Positions 1-13,190 are shown, counted from the first letter of the stretch. The stretch: DNA of 64,000 bases from Scleromitrula shiraiana (GCA_028455995.1 JABELC010000005.1:2542001-2606000), one strand, 5' to 3'. The notes: generated by a model not told the origin, from the letters alone. A program made the numbers and translations.

Positions 1-554
1 CCCTCAAACGGACCATCGTCGAGTACAATTGGTCTTTCCGGTGGTAGATCTGGATAATAAGTATCGAGTATGGCTTTTATAGCCGACAAATGGACACCGG
101 TATCTACAGCAAGTATTGATCCTTTGCCCCATCCCAAAGCTAGGGATCGTACCAAAAGCGCTGTGCAATTTCCCTCCATAGGTCCTCCACCAGGGCCCTA
201 TTACAATAACTGTCAGTCAGATACTCAGCATACTATGATTCATTATCCGCAACAATCAATATTAAGCTCCAAGCATTAATTACGATCAAATCTCGAATTT
301 TAAATTGAAATATCAAAATCGGCACGTGACGTGCCTGGACAAGACAAAGCCATTGAGCTCGCGAAATGCATCGAGACCAAAAAGGCAACAAATCGGAGAT
401 TCAATTTCATCATGGTGCATAACGCATAACTCCAAGCGCAAACATCCCAATCCAGACGAACAAAGAGATAAAAGAGAATCGAATATGTACGTACTAATAC
501 GATAACCTGTATTGCAGGTTTTGGGGGCTTCGATACTTCACCTGGTATTGCCAT
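1..554 (-). CDS. Class II (low-affinity) 3',5'-cyclic-nucleotide phosphodiesterase, N-terminal part, cut by window edge
   Basis: This should hydrolyse cAMP and so dampen PKA signalling in the cytosol. Two exons are visible: 495-554 encodes 20 residues starting MAIPGEVSKP and ending QVIVL, and the second runs from 197 off the left edge. The intron (198-494) has donor GTACGT and acceptor TAATAG, and the joined reading gives VIVLGPGGGPMEGN. The following stretch has the conserved N-terminal block of the class II family: an LVRS motif, then GKGSILAVDTGVH. The metal-binding HxHxDH motif would lie outside the window. The N-terminal extension before the beta strand is short and normal for the family. 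Family assignment rests on about 85 residues of an otherwise well-conserved block, so class II PDE is likely. A different metallo-beta-lactamase-fold enzyme is the main alternative. Confidence 0.75.
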
Positions 555-1718
555 ATTTGGATCTTGAGTTTCTTCCTTAGGATAGATATCCGTCCGTCCG
601 TCTGTCTGTTCGTCCCAAGTTCTGGTTCTCTTCTCGAATCAGATATATTATGTAGTTTTCAGACCCCAATTTTAGAATACCAGTAGGTAGGCAAAGAATG
701 TAAGAAAAGTACTTGATACTTGAAGGAAGAAAGAAAGATAGAAACTAGTTTTTTTTTAAAAAAAAAATTTGGCAGAAGCAGAAATATAAAACTGGAAAAT
801 AAAGAAAAGAAGATGATTACGAGAAACAAAGGGATTCACTCTTATCAAAAATTTCACAATCTCATCGAAACAAAAGACAAAGACAAAGACCGGTCCTCTA
901 AATCCAAGGTATATTCCTTTTGTTCTCTTTTGCTGAAAACGTGCTGTGAGTAAGTAAGTAAAACTTCCCGTGATCGGTACGGCGTACTGTATTCGAATGA
1001 TACAATCTCATCCATCTCATCCGTCCATTCATTGATTCGATTCGATTTCTCAAGCTTTTCGGGTCGCATTTGACTTGGATTATTTGCAAGGTTTCTAACG
1101 GGGTTCCCGAAACGCCTCGATATTCAATCACCACATCTACAAACCACACCCAAACTAGACAAGGCAGAAATGTGACGGGGAGCACGTGATGTATCTAGTT
1201 ACCGTACCTTGGTAAGCTTTCTAATTCGAAGATGGAGAACGTGTTTGGTCAGTATTAAAACGTCGTTGCAAATATTGCCAGGTTTTCTACGATGACCAAA
1301 ATCTATCCCAAGATTTTATGCAAGATGGACGCACAGCAAAGGCACAATAGCTAGTCAGATAGAGCCACGAGTTGTGGTTATCTCTGAACTTCACCCGATA
1401 CGATTCAATATTAAAATAAATCTAAGAATCAAAGTCTATGTCTTGGGAAGTTTAGATAGATAGATAGATAGATTTTTGTTTATTTGAGAACAACCGCTAA
1501 TTTCAAATGCTAATCAATCCCGTTCTCCTGGCATGCACCGTCCATCCATCCATCCATCCATCCACCCATCCATTTAGATGTGAAACCCAACAAGAATATT
1601 AAAAGAAAACAACCAAGTAAACTCTTAGTGTATTGTATGTAAATGTCCATCAATGTAGATCCTATCTTTATCTAGGTATCATCTCTACCGATTCCCGTCT
1701 TCGAAATGCACCCCCTTT
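555..1718. other. Intergenic DNA upstream of the phosphodiesterase and downstream of CPS1
   Basis: No gene is supported here. The stretch holds a run of A/T around 750-768, a GATA microsatellite near 1454-1472 and a TCCA microsatellite near 1543-1573. Short open frames on both strands show no family resemblance. Confidence 0.7.
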
Positions 1719-4700
1719 CTACTGATTAGCACGATTATAATGCATTATCGTATCCCTCCAACCATCATTATCTTCATCGTTATTATGCACTCTTAGTCCG
1801 CCTCTACCCTGTTGGCTAGGTAGATTCCACCGATCGCTGCCATCTCCATCTCTAAGTTCAACGGCAGCTAGAGGCTGTGCAGCCGCCATTCCTGGTTTGG
1901 GTCCAATTCTTGGTGGAGCAGCCTCGCTTGAAGCGAAACCTGGAACTGTGAAGTCTGAATATGGATTATCGAAGTTAATGTTGCCGCCATCAAAATTGTT
2001 GTGCGGCAACTCAAAACGATTCTGAGAATTTGCAGGTGGTGTTTCATCGTTGTCTCTTAGAAAGCTGGTTTGGGGTGATACCATCCCGCCATCATTGTAA
2101 TTGTCTGCCGGCATTTCGGATATACCTGTTGGCAGAGGAGCAAAATGATTATCTGGCTGTATATATTGGTGTTCGCGTTCTTGCTCTTCGACAATTTGGG
2201 GAGCTCGCTCGACATTCCGTAGACTACTTGCAATTACGCTGCCATTTCGAATGCTCCCCATACCGCTACGTGGCTCCATCGTCTCTGTGACATCCGACAA
2301 TCCCGATTCAGCATCCCTGATTCCAAACTGAGCCATGGTGCGCATCTTGCGTGTAACCCAGCTGGCTAGAATTTTGCCTCGTTGCTTCTCGCCAAGTCTA
2401 GATCTTGGGAAATCGCCTTTGTTAACAAAAGCAACAATATCAACGATTATTTGATGCTCGTTGAGAATAGCATTGACAATGACCGGAACGATGGAAGCGA
2501 GATATGATTTTCGTCCTACTTCGACCAATACAACCACAAGACCACCCGCTTGAAATACCGCGCTAGAGGGTATAGTTAGCTCATGTTAAGGATCATACAT
2601 ATTGACGAACTTACCATCCACCAGGTACAATATTGCGATGGCACTTTTCAACTGAGGACTCGATATCCATTGGGAAGTGACTGAGCCCGTTGATCTCGAA
2701 TGTCTCGCCCACACTTCCTAGGACGAATAATACTTGCATCTCGACCTCTGCACCATTTGGACCAATGGGTCTACTGACATTATAAAGGAAACCTAGATCA
2801 CCAGTTCGGACGTATTGTACATTTGGGTCCCCATCAACAGTGCGACCATCAAATCTTTCGGAGTCGAAGATATCTTTCGATCCATAGAAGGATCTAACGC
2901 ATGCCTCTGACTCGACCCAAATTTCTCCATACTCGCCTTCGTGACAGAGATATCGACTTTCCGGGTTAACGATAGCTATTTGTGTTGATACAGGAACCAT
3001 TCCGGAATCTTGAACCATCAAAGCTTTTGGTTCGGTTTCAGGGTCAACGGGATATATCATCCCTCGTCGTAGGGCTTGAGTATCCAGCCAAAGCTCAATC
3101 GGTTCAATACACATATATGAACGAGAAGCAACCATGGGGTTCAAAACATGAGAATAAACAGTGTTGATAGCAGTGAGATCCAGTCCCGTCGCAGCAAAAT
3201 GTAGACGTACTTTTTGGAATACATCAATCCGAGGTCTTCCTTCAGCAGAGATCATCATGTTTTTGAGTTCATGAAGTGAGAATCCCTTACCTGGCATGAC
3301 GGCCATGGCATGGTCAAGCATTTGAGGGGTGGCATATGTATCCTTGATCTTATATCGCGAAAGAGTAAGGAACAAGGAGACTGGATTCTGTGCAAACTCG
3401 ACAGGGGAGACTAGATAGGTTGGTGCACCAACAAAGATACCCATTAAACAACTATGAATAAAACCTAGACCGGTTGTGCTTCGAACACATCCAAGAACAG
3501 GTCTTGAACTTGTCATCTGGCAAGTTTCCTTTTGCACCTTACACATGCCCATGATAGTATCGTGACCCAATTGCACAGCAATTCGACGTTGGTCTGGCGT
3601 CCAATAAGTCCATACAAGTGCAGGAAATCCTGGCTGAACCCAAGCAGGTAGCATTGTGAGGCCAAGATCTCTACATCCATTGTTTTGTTTTGGTGGCTTC
3701 GAAGTATTGTAGATACTTGGTACTGATATCTTCAAAATTTGTGCCGATTGCTTAACATGCTGAGAAACTGGCTTCTGTTTCAACAAATGGTCAACATCTT
3801 GGTTGACTAAAACAGCCCTCACACGATAGTCTGCAACCATATGTAAGAATGCCGGTGCGTCCTCGTTGAGTCGATTTTGGTCCAATGGAGCCATGGGAAT
3901 AGCTGTGGCTCCTAAACAGAAACATGCGTGTGTGGCATAGACAAAATCTTCTGAATGTGTATACATCAGAATCAAGTGATCACCGGCTCGTATCTTGACC
4001 TTGTTCTTCAGATACATGGCTACTGCGGCCACCTTTGTGTCGAACTTTTTCCAGGTAATGCCTTTTCCTTCCTTCCCACGACCATCTATAGTGCAGTAGG
4101 ATAATTCATCGGCCTGTCGCGCCACACGCCATTGCAACAGATCAACAATGCTTAGGAAGTTATTTAGAGGCGTAGAAGTTCGGTCATCAATAACCACCTC
4201 ACGACGATCAATTCCTGAGTACTGCTTGTCGCCAGGGGAGAGAATATCTTCACGAGTTTGAGCAGCAAGTGGCGACCAGATCCCTCCGATAGGATCGACG
4301 CCGATAGGTAGATTAAGTACAGCTCTTTCAACACCAAATTTGACATGCACACAAGGCAAATTTCCAAGATCAAATTCTCGACGACAAAGCATGTTCCCAA
4401 TCTCTCTACGGCCACACTTCAAAACTTTTGGTAAAGTATTTGGTGCTGTGATCATAACGCAATATACTCTCAAATGGTGTTCTTGCATTAAAACTTCCAT
4501 GCATCTCTCGGATAGAGAATCAAGAAGTGCAGTATCGAGCTGTCGGGGAGGGCCACCTGATGTTGCGGGTGCCGTCGACGCGGAAGGTGACTCCAACAAG
4601 ACTATTGGCAAATGTTCATCGTTGACAAACACGTCGAATGCGGAGCAGTCGTATATCTTTGGTACATTCTTCATTATACTCACTATTATATGCTGCACAA

Positions 4701-7600
4701 AGAAGTAACGGTGTTCTGCGATCTCATGTCCATGCTCAACCCACTCAACCTTCTGACGCAGGCGATCTTCATAAAGCCCCAAAACAAATATTTTGCCTTC
4801 AATAACTGTTCCCAGTAGACCTGTACGAAGGAATTCTGGTTCGACCATCATAGGTGTGGGATCACCTTGCTCAAATTTGTATGGACGAGCATGGAATATC
4901 TGCTCTGTATGTTTTGGGAGGGCCCAGAAACCCCCGGATAATGAGGGTGAATCTACCCAAATTTCTCCTACCGAATGCGGCGAGGCGAGAAGGCCAGTCT
5001 CTGGATCCACTACCGCTAGCGTGGCATCGGGTATTGGAAATCCAAAGGCACCAACGCGGACCGTGCCGGGTTCAGTACTAGCCTTTTTCCGCGCCTCTTC
5101 GCCAATAGCTACCACGACAACCTCATTTGTTTTGAGTGCTTCGCGGTCTAGAAGAACTTCACTCAACTCGGTTCTTCCTTTTTGTTCAGTGGGGGCTACC
5201 GTGCCACCCCCGATAAGACTTCCAAATCCGTTCCCGGTTGACTTTTCTTTCTCTTCAGGCTTCTCTTCGACAGAGTCATCGTCGGAACCAATATCTAGCT
5301 TTAGTGGGCATCCCATCCTCTCCTCTCCTCCTAACCAATCTCGCATACTTATGACCATACCACCATGCTCTGGTAGGCACAGCATTGGGGCTACTAATTC
5401 TCGTGCGCGAGGATTACGCATCGGCCTCAACCATCGATCTGCTAGAACCTCGTGGAACTCACTATCGACAGTCAGGGTGTCTATTAAGCATAATTTGACA
5501 TCTTTAAAGTTGGGTTCCATCCCTTTCTTAAAGTTACGTGTCGTCATTGGATCTTGTTGATAATTATATGCTGCTCTTTTAAGGCCAGGATAATCAGCAA
5601 CCATGAGCGTTGCTCTGTATTTTGTGATGAGATGTGCATATAAACCCGGTGTCTCAACTGCTTTACTTTCGAGCCAAACAGTCGTGTGGCCCCCATATAC
5701 TGTCATTAGAACTCCGAGGATCATACCGATGCCTTGTCGTGGATCCAAATAAGATAACAATATCTCGCCACGACTGCCTCCACCTGCCATCAATCGACCA
5801 TTTTTGTCTCTTAATCCAGGATTAAAAGTATCTCCATGTGTACCGGATGGGACGGTTGATATGATGGCGCTAATGCATGCCATTTGATGCATGATTGTGC
5901 GATGGCTCATCACTACACCCCGTAGGTCACCAGTGGGCGCTCTGGAAAACTCAATATAGGCCAAATCCGGGACCGTCAACGGAGGTACATCATCCTTTTT
6001 CTTAGGATGCCAACTCCCGAATTCGTTTGTCTTCCACCACTCTACTCCTCTAGGCCAGTTGAGCTTTTGAGTTGTAATATCTCGCTGAAAAGATTTCAAA
6101 TTATTGTCGGTGGTAAGAGCAAGATGTGCCTGTGTAGATGTCAGAATGAGATTAAGCTTTGCGTAGTCCTCGAGATCGTTAATGGGCACGGCCACCACCC
6201 CAGCAATAAAGCACCCGAGGAGCGCAATGGCAAAGTCGATTATTTCGGAATCACGGTATATCAGAGCAACCCGATCACCTCTGTATAAAGAGCTTTTATC
6301 TCTAATCACCTGAGCGACCTTCTCAGCTCGACTAGTAAGTTTCTCCCAAGTGATGGATGCAATTTCCTTCCCCTTGTTGTCTAACACCCAATATGCTGGC
6401 ATCTTAGCAGTAACCTTGCCTCGATGTCTAAGAACAGCGGCGATGTTATCGAATTTGGACATTGGCGTGTTTGAATCATGTGGATCGTAAACGGCGAACG
6501 GAACATCTCGAGGTTCCAGAGGCATTTGGTATTCTAGAGCGGCAGGCGGAGGTAAATCGCTAGTGGTTAGCATTGGTGGTGCCATGGCTGCTGTTGGGGA
6601 AAATGCGTCGCTAGATGAATATCTATGCGGCCCCCCGCCATATGAACTTGGCCCATTATTTTCATAGCCCTGCTGTCCCGCGAAGTCGGAGAAATATCCT
6701 TGTTGCGATTCACCAAGCATGGTGCCATGCGAATCAGCCATACTTCCTGCATGACCCTGATCATAGACTTCTTGTGGATGTTCGGAATAACCAGTTTGTT
6801 GCGCCGGATTGAACACATAATTTGTGCCCGAGGTCATCGATCCCATTGTCATACTTGGTTCACCAACACGATCTTGTGAGTTATCTCCGAGAGCTGAAGA
6901 GCCAGGATTGTATGAGGAGTTATGACTATATGAGCTATGTCTCTGGCTGGGATTATGTACCGCCAACCTTAAGTCTTGAGGTCTGCCGGCGTAGGAGAAA
7001 GTGCGTCCATCTTGTCTGTGTGCTCCAAAACTTCCAACATCACTTGCCATTGTGGCTGTTCGAGCTGACGACTGCGTCTCGTACTGTTGAAGTGGGTAAA
7101 GTTCGCTTCCACTTGCGCTTCTAGATTTGGAGTTGAGTGTGGCGAGAGATGCGGTTCGCGACCCATCGTTTGAAGGATGTATGCTGTCATCAGGAGTATG
7201 TATGCGCAACCCTTTCAGCTCCGCGGCTATTGGTGAGCCACCTAAGTATTGCGAGAGTAAGAATGTGCGTCGTTTTTGATATCTGTACCGGCGGGATCAG
7301 GAATGGTTGACAATATAGATAATCGAGTGCCTATAACATATGAGGGAAACATACCCTTTCTCTGTAATATCCCCTTCCTATAGAAAAATAGTTATTAGCA
7401 ATTCAGTTCTACAAGAGCCATTGATTCTGCCACAATCCACCCCAGATCATGTCATCCTGCATGCATTTGGCAAAGAGAAGTACAAGTACGCGACGTAACT
7501 AAAACACATCCTCCTTTATATCAGAAACGCCATCACTAACCTCCAATTCATGTTCCAATTCCTGCAGCCTCGCCTGCAATTCTGGGTTGTTCTCCGCCAT
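1719..7600 (-). CDS. CPS1: DIP2/CPS1/Cmr2-type protein: DMAP1-binding domain plus two AMP-binding (FAAL-like) domains
   Basis: Exons are 7541-7600, 7355-7377, 2615-7282 and 1719-2562, giving 1864 residues. The start MAENNPELQARLQELEHELE is the first helix of a DMAP1-binding domain, which continues over the tiny 23-nt exon 2 to about residue 45. Residues 50-290 are low-complexity and Ser/Gly/Gln-rich. The first AMP-binding-like domain covers about 300-950 and the second about 1060-1660, followed by a disordered tail. Neither domain has the usual P-loop TSGSTGxPKG: the equivalent places read EFSRAPTGDLRG (about residue 475) and TYWTPDQRR (about 1248). This is typical of the DIP2 family, whose yeast member Cmr2 has been linked to diacylglycerol homeostasis; the Cochliobolus homologue CPS1 was described as a virulence factor. 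Ordinary NRPS or acyl-CoA ligase activity is therefore unlikely. It sits near the siderophore cluster, but a functional link is not shown. Confidence 0.92.
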
Positions 7601-9838
7601 ATTGCAGTGCTTTTCTTCAAAATTGTATGTGCAGGTGTGGGATATAATCAAGGTAAAGTAACACAATACTTATAGAAAATTGCAAGTGTAAGTTCAGGGA
7701 GGGACCAAAGTATCGTGAATGGTTGGAAACATGAATGTTGTTTTTATGTATAAAATGTCGGGAAAGAAAAGATAAGTAAATTTTTGAATTATAGTGATTA
7801 TGATTTTTGACTATTAGTATATGATTGATATGTAGTAGTTATTGGAATAAGAGATCACCATGATTGATTTTATCAGTGAGAAAGAGGTATGGCAGGCATA
7901 GATAGAATTCGAACAGTTATTGAATTGGGGTTGAACATCTTATAACATTTCGTATTTCGTCATTACCTTCCAAGGTTGCTTTTTCTACACCAGGACTCTC
8001 CAGGACTCTCCAGCACTCTTCAGGACTCTTTCTTGGAAGAATGAACAAATGAATTGAATGAGGTTACTATTGCCTGTTTACCTTATTGCCTATTGCCTTG
8101 CCTATTGCATACTCGAGTACAATAGGTACTTTTCAATCTATGGATCATTCAGATGGAGTTATGTTCGTATACAAAAATGACCGGCAGATTCATTTGAGAC
8201 TAGTGAATTGAAGTTCTCGTGTCTTGTCTTTCTTTGCCCAAGGAAGGAGTTGGACCTGTCTCTGGTCAAGGACCCGTCTCTTGTCAAGTTGTTTATTAGT
8301 AGTGGGGTTTTAACTTTGGATGTTTTTAAAACCTCTTCATTTCGATCTATCAAAACTTTGGAGAGTATATTTAATTGATATGAAAAAGAACTTTCTATGT
8401 AAATAATACATCTAATGATATTGATCCAGTATATTGAATTTCCTATAGAAGAACATACATACCAGTTTGTTGAGCCTTTAATATTGAATATTGAATATTG
8501 AAGCATGTCAAGGTCAAAAATTCCTTCTTTTAATGTTTAATGTTTTAATGTTGTCATAAATTCATAAATTCATAAATTCATAAATGTTAGCTAATCAAAA
8601 ACCATAAAAATAAAATAAAAATAAAAATACAGAAGTAAGAAGCCAGCCATTGACGCACAGACCAGACCCTGGAATTATAAAATTTTGTTCTCTCGAAAAT
8701 CCTTTCTTCCCTTTCCACAATCAACAATCAACATCAACTCATCGACAATAATAATGAGAATACTGAATTCTTAAGACGATGTCTTGTTATTATTTCTCCA
8801 GTTCTTCACAATTCAAAGTTGGAAGATTTACAGTTCAATCAACATATAGAATTTCTCTATTTTCATCAAAACCTCAATGAAGTCATTGTAGTGCGCGCCC
8901 TTCTCGTCTTCCAAACAACCTTTGGATTGAGAATTGTTGTTGCTCACAATCAATTCAATGGTTTGTATTCGGGATCTAATTTTATCTCTTTATGAATGAA
9001 CATGGAGTTCTTTGTCCTTGGTATGTCTATTTTTATTTATTCTTTTATCCCTCAACCATTTACCCCAACAACATGATGATATACCATAAGATACACAGAC
9101 CTGTTCTGAACAGCTTTACGCTGGTTGTTGATTATCTTGGAGACCTTCTGATTTTGTCTTTGATAACTTGTTCAATTATTTTCCATTATAATTGAGGCGC
9201 AATAGCTAATTCTCGAACAACAGATTGCCCAAGGACTTCTCCTTCCAGTCATGGAGGTTTAATACTTTGAATATCTTACAATATCGTTGCAAATGCGAGT
9301 ATAGCTGAGTTGCTGTTGGATTTCAACTCTCGTCCCATAATAGAGACAAATCTCAATTACTTCTATTGATTATTTATCATTTTACTATACACCACTTTGC
9401 TATACATACTTAACGGCATACCACCCCATCAGAGTGCCTTTCAAATCAATACCATTACCACAATGCTATTTTGCAATAATCAGAAGACAAAGACTTCTTT
9501 CATAAACTTTTGTTCTGTAGCCTTTGTTATCTTTGAACAATCAATAGTCTTTCTTTGTGTTATATTCGATTACAATGACAGCTTTGTTTAGATCATCAAC
9601 AAAGCCCAGTCTTAATCTATAAGTACTGATCAACAATCCTTATTGTCCATTTCCTTCATATCGTTCACACTTTGCATTATCTACCATCTATCTAGCATTT
9701 TACAATTGCCATATTTTATACTCTTTGACAGAGCATACCGAGCATTATAAAATTTATAGTCATCATTCTATCTCACACCCCAAGAAACAAATCATTATTT
9801 CATCTAGTACAGCTGTGCTGCTAGAATCTTTTTGGAAC
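7601..9838. other. 2.2-kb AT-rich divergent intergenic region
   Basis: This separates the start of CPS1 (-) from the unknown gene at 9839 (+). A short repeat with the core CAGGACTCT lies near 7990-8030, and an ATTCATAA-type tandem repeat near 8556-8586. Open frames at 8159-8506, 8992-9195 and 9397-9591 are AT-rich, lack family resemblance and probably do not code. A long 5' leader of the next gene or an unrecognised non-coding RNA cannot be excluded. Confidence 0.6.
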
Positions 9839-11359
9839 ATGTCACAATTCGCAAATTTCGACGAGGCTGACTATGCCTCTCTTTCGAATATGGATTTCAC
9901 GCAATTCTTGGGAAATATGGACATGCAAGCTGAGTACAACCTACCCCTTAACACTAACGATGTAGCAGGCACTGTGGCACCACCCGATATCTTTGCTCCA
10001 AATCCACTACCACCAGCGTTACCATCACCACCTGCTATTCGTGAGCAGTTCGTTATTGCTCGTGATCTTGGAGATAGATCTTTTTCCCACGACGTTTTGG
10101 GCCAGTTCCCTTCCCCGACGCTTCCCTTGAGGGTCATTGATCTTTTGGGATATCCATTGTCCCCTAGAATCACACAAGCCCTCAACGAGGCGCTTGTAGA
10201 GCGACGTGAGAAGGATGCCTTCGAGGCTTTCGAGCGCGCGCTCAACGAAGAGGATGAGATTGCGGTTGACAAGCCAAAACCTGTTGAGCATTTCAAACCT
10301 ACCAGAGTACCGGGAAAGTCTTGGATCAAGCCTAACGCGGTTACTCAAGGAAAGAATAGGCGTAGCTGCAACATCAAGAACTTTGATCCTTCAAAGATCT
10401 ATGAGCCGCTTCTCAACCCTCCCATGAGCTGGGGAGTTCCTAATCACTTCGGTGAGCTCCCATTCCAGTACACTAAGGAGGGCGAGCTTACTCCAGATAC
10501 CAAGTTTACCCAAGAGCGACTTGTGGAGTATATTTTCCGACATCCCTGTCACTCGATTGTTGGAGAGTATGACCCCAAGCATATGTCTGCTCTCAAACTC
10601 TGGATTCAGACCGTCCCTGCCGATTCCGCCGCACGCTATCCCACGCGACATTCCGACAAGTGCCGCTTTGTGGACTGCCCGATTCCTCAGGGAACCATTC
10701 ACAAAGGTCACTTTCGTGTTGCGTTCGACGAGCAATCATGGACTGGTAGGAATCTCGATCCTTTCCATAACGCCGGCTATATACATCTCTTCTGTCTCGA
10801 GAAGGCTGTCGACTTCCCCCAACTTTGCAAGGACTTCAACGTTCGACCTGACACTCGGGTCTTGCCGCATGAGCGCAAGAACCGCATGGCTGTTACGAGA
10901 GATCATGACAGCATGGCCAAGATCGTCAAGCGCTACGTCAGGAGGCAACCTAAGTGGGACCCGGTCCAGAATCCTTGGAGATACGAAGAGACCCTCAGCT
11001 ACAAATTGACCAAAGAACATCTCAAAGAGGAGCCCAAGACTCGCCAAGCACTTCGTGCGAAGCGTGGCGGCAACACAATAGATCAGCATCTCAACAACCT
11101 TGATCTTTTTGTTGCGGGCATCAATGAGATGAAAGCCAAGAAGGCCAGTGCCGGGCCAAAGGGCAGTGGCGTGAAGCAGGAAGAACCAAGTAAGCAGCCG
11201 GCGAGCTCGAAGAGGAAGAGAAGTGTTGTGGAAGTGGATTCTGACTCGGATGCGGAGTACGAGACCGATGAGGACGACATAGAGAAGGAGCTTGAGTCGA
11301 TGCTAGATGAGAGACCTAAGAAGAGGTTGAGATCTAGCGGTCCCGTGTCTCCCGAGTGA
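9839..11359 (+). CDS. Protein of unknown function with a PARP-zinc-finger-like Cys/His pattern
   Basis: Single exon of 506 residues. I chose the ATG at 9839 (MSQFANFDEADY) because the 38 upstream in-frame residues are AT-rich and resemble leader sequence. The first 200 residues are acidic and proline-rich. A folded core at about 205-400 contains C-x4-C (residues about 275-280, CRFVDCP) followed about 38 residues later by HLFC near 318-321. The spacing and the surrounding GxxR and W resemble the C..C..HxxC layout of PARP-type zinc fingers, although that family uses CxxC. The C-terminus has basic patches (KRKR near 470) and an acidic run, which suggests a nuclear protein. Codon use is GC-richer than the flanks. 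I do not recognise the family; DNA binding is inference. Confidence 0.7.
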   Translation: MSQFANFDEADYASLSNMDFTQFLGNMDMQAEYNLPLNTNDVAGTVAPPDIFAPNPLPPALPSPPAIREQFVIARDLGDRSFSHDVLGQFPSPTLPLRVIDLLGYPLSPRITQALNEALVERREKDAFEAFERALNEEDEIAVDKPKPVEHFKPTRVPGKSWIKPNAVTQGKNRRSCNIKNFDPSKIYEPLLNPPMSWGVPNHFGELPFQYTKEGELTPDTKFTQERLVEYIFRHPCHSIVGEYDPKHMSALKLWIQTVPADSAARYPTRHSDKCRFVDCPIPQGTIHKGHFRVAFDEQSWTGRNLDPFHNAGYIHLFCLEKAVDFPQLCKDFNVRPDTRVLPHERKNRMAVTRDHDSMAKIVKRYVRRQPKWDPVQNPWRYEETLSYKLTKEHLKEEPKTRQALRAKRGGNTIDQHLNNLDLFVAGINEMKAKKASAGPKGSGVKQEEPSKQPASSKRKRSVVEVDSDSDAEYETDEDDIEKELESMLDERPKKRLRSSGPVSPE

Positions 11360-12475
11360 GTGGTGTGAGGAGGTAAGTAATGTTTTTTAATTTTTCTCTT
11401 GTCAGCCATTTATTTTTTTAGTGGTGCAAGAAGGCAAGTAATAATTTTTCATTTTTTCTTTGTCAGTAATCTCGCTTTAAACAAGCGTTTTCTCTCTTTA
11501 AAATATAATCTATATATAAAAATTAACAGTCTTTTCGAATACCTTATGTGATGATACTAGTGATTAACCATTGTGATATATGTTTCCCTAAATCGTGATA
11601 TAACAATTAAATATGGAATATGACCTTTATCTATTGTGTAGACAGAGAATTATTTGGTTCCAGTTCATTACAAGCTGGAGATGGTAATTGCAGATTTACT
11701 CGCTGTTGTCTTCAGATTGGGAATAGCCGAAAACACCTCCCTTTTCATCTTATCCATCCAAGGAATTTCCGAGGAACATCCACTTAGACGAAGACTTCAC
11801 GGATGGGAATTAAATTGTTTAGCACGGTAAGGAGTAAACGTACACTTTCTTGCGGATAGGTTGGACCTGGACAGGATCTTTTGTTAGCTCAATATCGAGA
11901 TTAAAGATCTCCCATGCAAATTATTCCAATTTTGCTATCGTCATAGAAAAGTTTCACCATGTTGTTACGAAAGTTTAGATAGGTGAGCATATTATCTTAG
12001 ATATCTATTGACTACTGCTGTATTATGATATATGAATTTTGAGATGAATTCTCAACGAAAGTGAAGAAATCAAATACGTATCAACTATGTCGGAAAATTG
12101 CAACAACAAAAGTACTCATACAATATCTTCCCCCCCCCCACTCATACAGTACCTCGATAACCGATCGTTCATCCCAATGCAGACAGACAGATAAACAGAC
12201 AGACAGACAGACAGACACCTTCTATTACACAACATGACAAATCTTCTAGAATCGTCGCACAAATGATTGGACCGTCAATAATCCCTGGATCAGCAGATTG
12301 AGAATTTGGGGGATTGGATGGAATTGACTATGTATGTATGTATGTATGTATGTATGGATGGATGGATGTGGCAATTTTGGATGGGGGGGAAATAATAAGC
12401 AAGAATAAGAAAGAACACCGCACTAGCTGGGAACAAGCTGGGAACAAGAAGTTTATGCGCCCGTGACGTATTGGT

Positions 12476-12520
12476 ACTTGGGATACTTGGGATACTTGGG
12501 ATACTTGAGATACTTGAGAT
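12476..12520. repeat. 9-bp tandem repeat, about five copies of ACTTGGGAT/ACTTGAGAT
   Basis: Three copies of ACTTGGGAT are followed by two copies of ACTTGAGAT. The repeat reads without gaps and lies outside any gene. Confidence 0.9.
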
Positions 12521-13141
12521 ACGGTACCAAGACAATCATATGATAGATGTAACGACCCTTGATACTATACTATTATTGGTATAGTAATATGCTTCCTAGA
12601 TTATCCATCCATAGTAAGCCAGCCAGCCATAAGGAAGTGAGGGTGAGGTAAATAATTCGATTATCTAGGTGTTGATGGATGGAGATAATGCATGCATTGA
12701 TTAATGCTATTTGGTGGTATTTAGGCAGGTGTGAATTTTTTTTGGTTTGGAATATCAAGATATACATACCATACTATTTACACATAAAGAAATATGTATG
12801 GAGTACTTGCAAGTTTCCTTATCTGTGTTCTATGAATAGGAATATGAATACGAATATGAAATCTTCACATGAAGTGAAAAAAGTCTTTGTCTATAAATAT
12901 TTTGAAGATATAATAATCCGTAGTTCTATATAAAAGAAAAAAAAAGAAAGTATTGAAACGATTATTGATTGATACAAGTAGAAAGTGAAACCATTCAACA
13001 TATAACATGACCAGGCAGGCAAAACAATACAAAACAATCACTGACCTATTGATTTTTTAAATGTCTAGAAACGTCAGTAAACCAACCTTAGAACACTTAT
13101 TACACTTTGGGCACCATAAGTTATCTGGAACCTCCCCTCCT

Positions 13142-13190
13142 CTCCTCTCCCCTTCCCTTCCCTTCCCTTCCCTTCCCTTCCCTCCCCTCC
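13142..13190. repeat. CTTCC pyrimidine tract
   Basis: Nearly uninterrupted C/T-only sequence with a core of tandem CTTCC units. It is a purine/pyrimidine strand-asymmetric microsatellite in intergenic DNA. Confidence 0.85.

Noticed and set aside
4793..5560. 255-residue open frame on the + strand inside CPS1
   Set aside because: It lies opposite the well-conserved first AMP-binding domain, is Ser/Pro-rich without family resemblance, and is best read as a shadow of the real gene.
8159..8506. 115-residue - strand frame in the CPS1 upstream region
   Set aside because: AT-rich, Asn/Ile/Ser-biased, no motif, no splice-joined extension found.
9725..9838. N-terminal extension of the unknown gene from an upstream in-frame ATG
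   Set aside because: The extra residues are AT-rich leader-like sequence; the ATG at 9839 begins the acidic, gene-like part.
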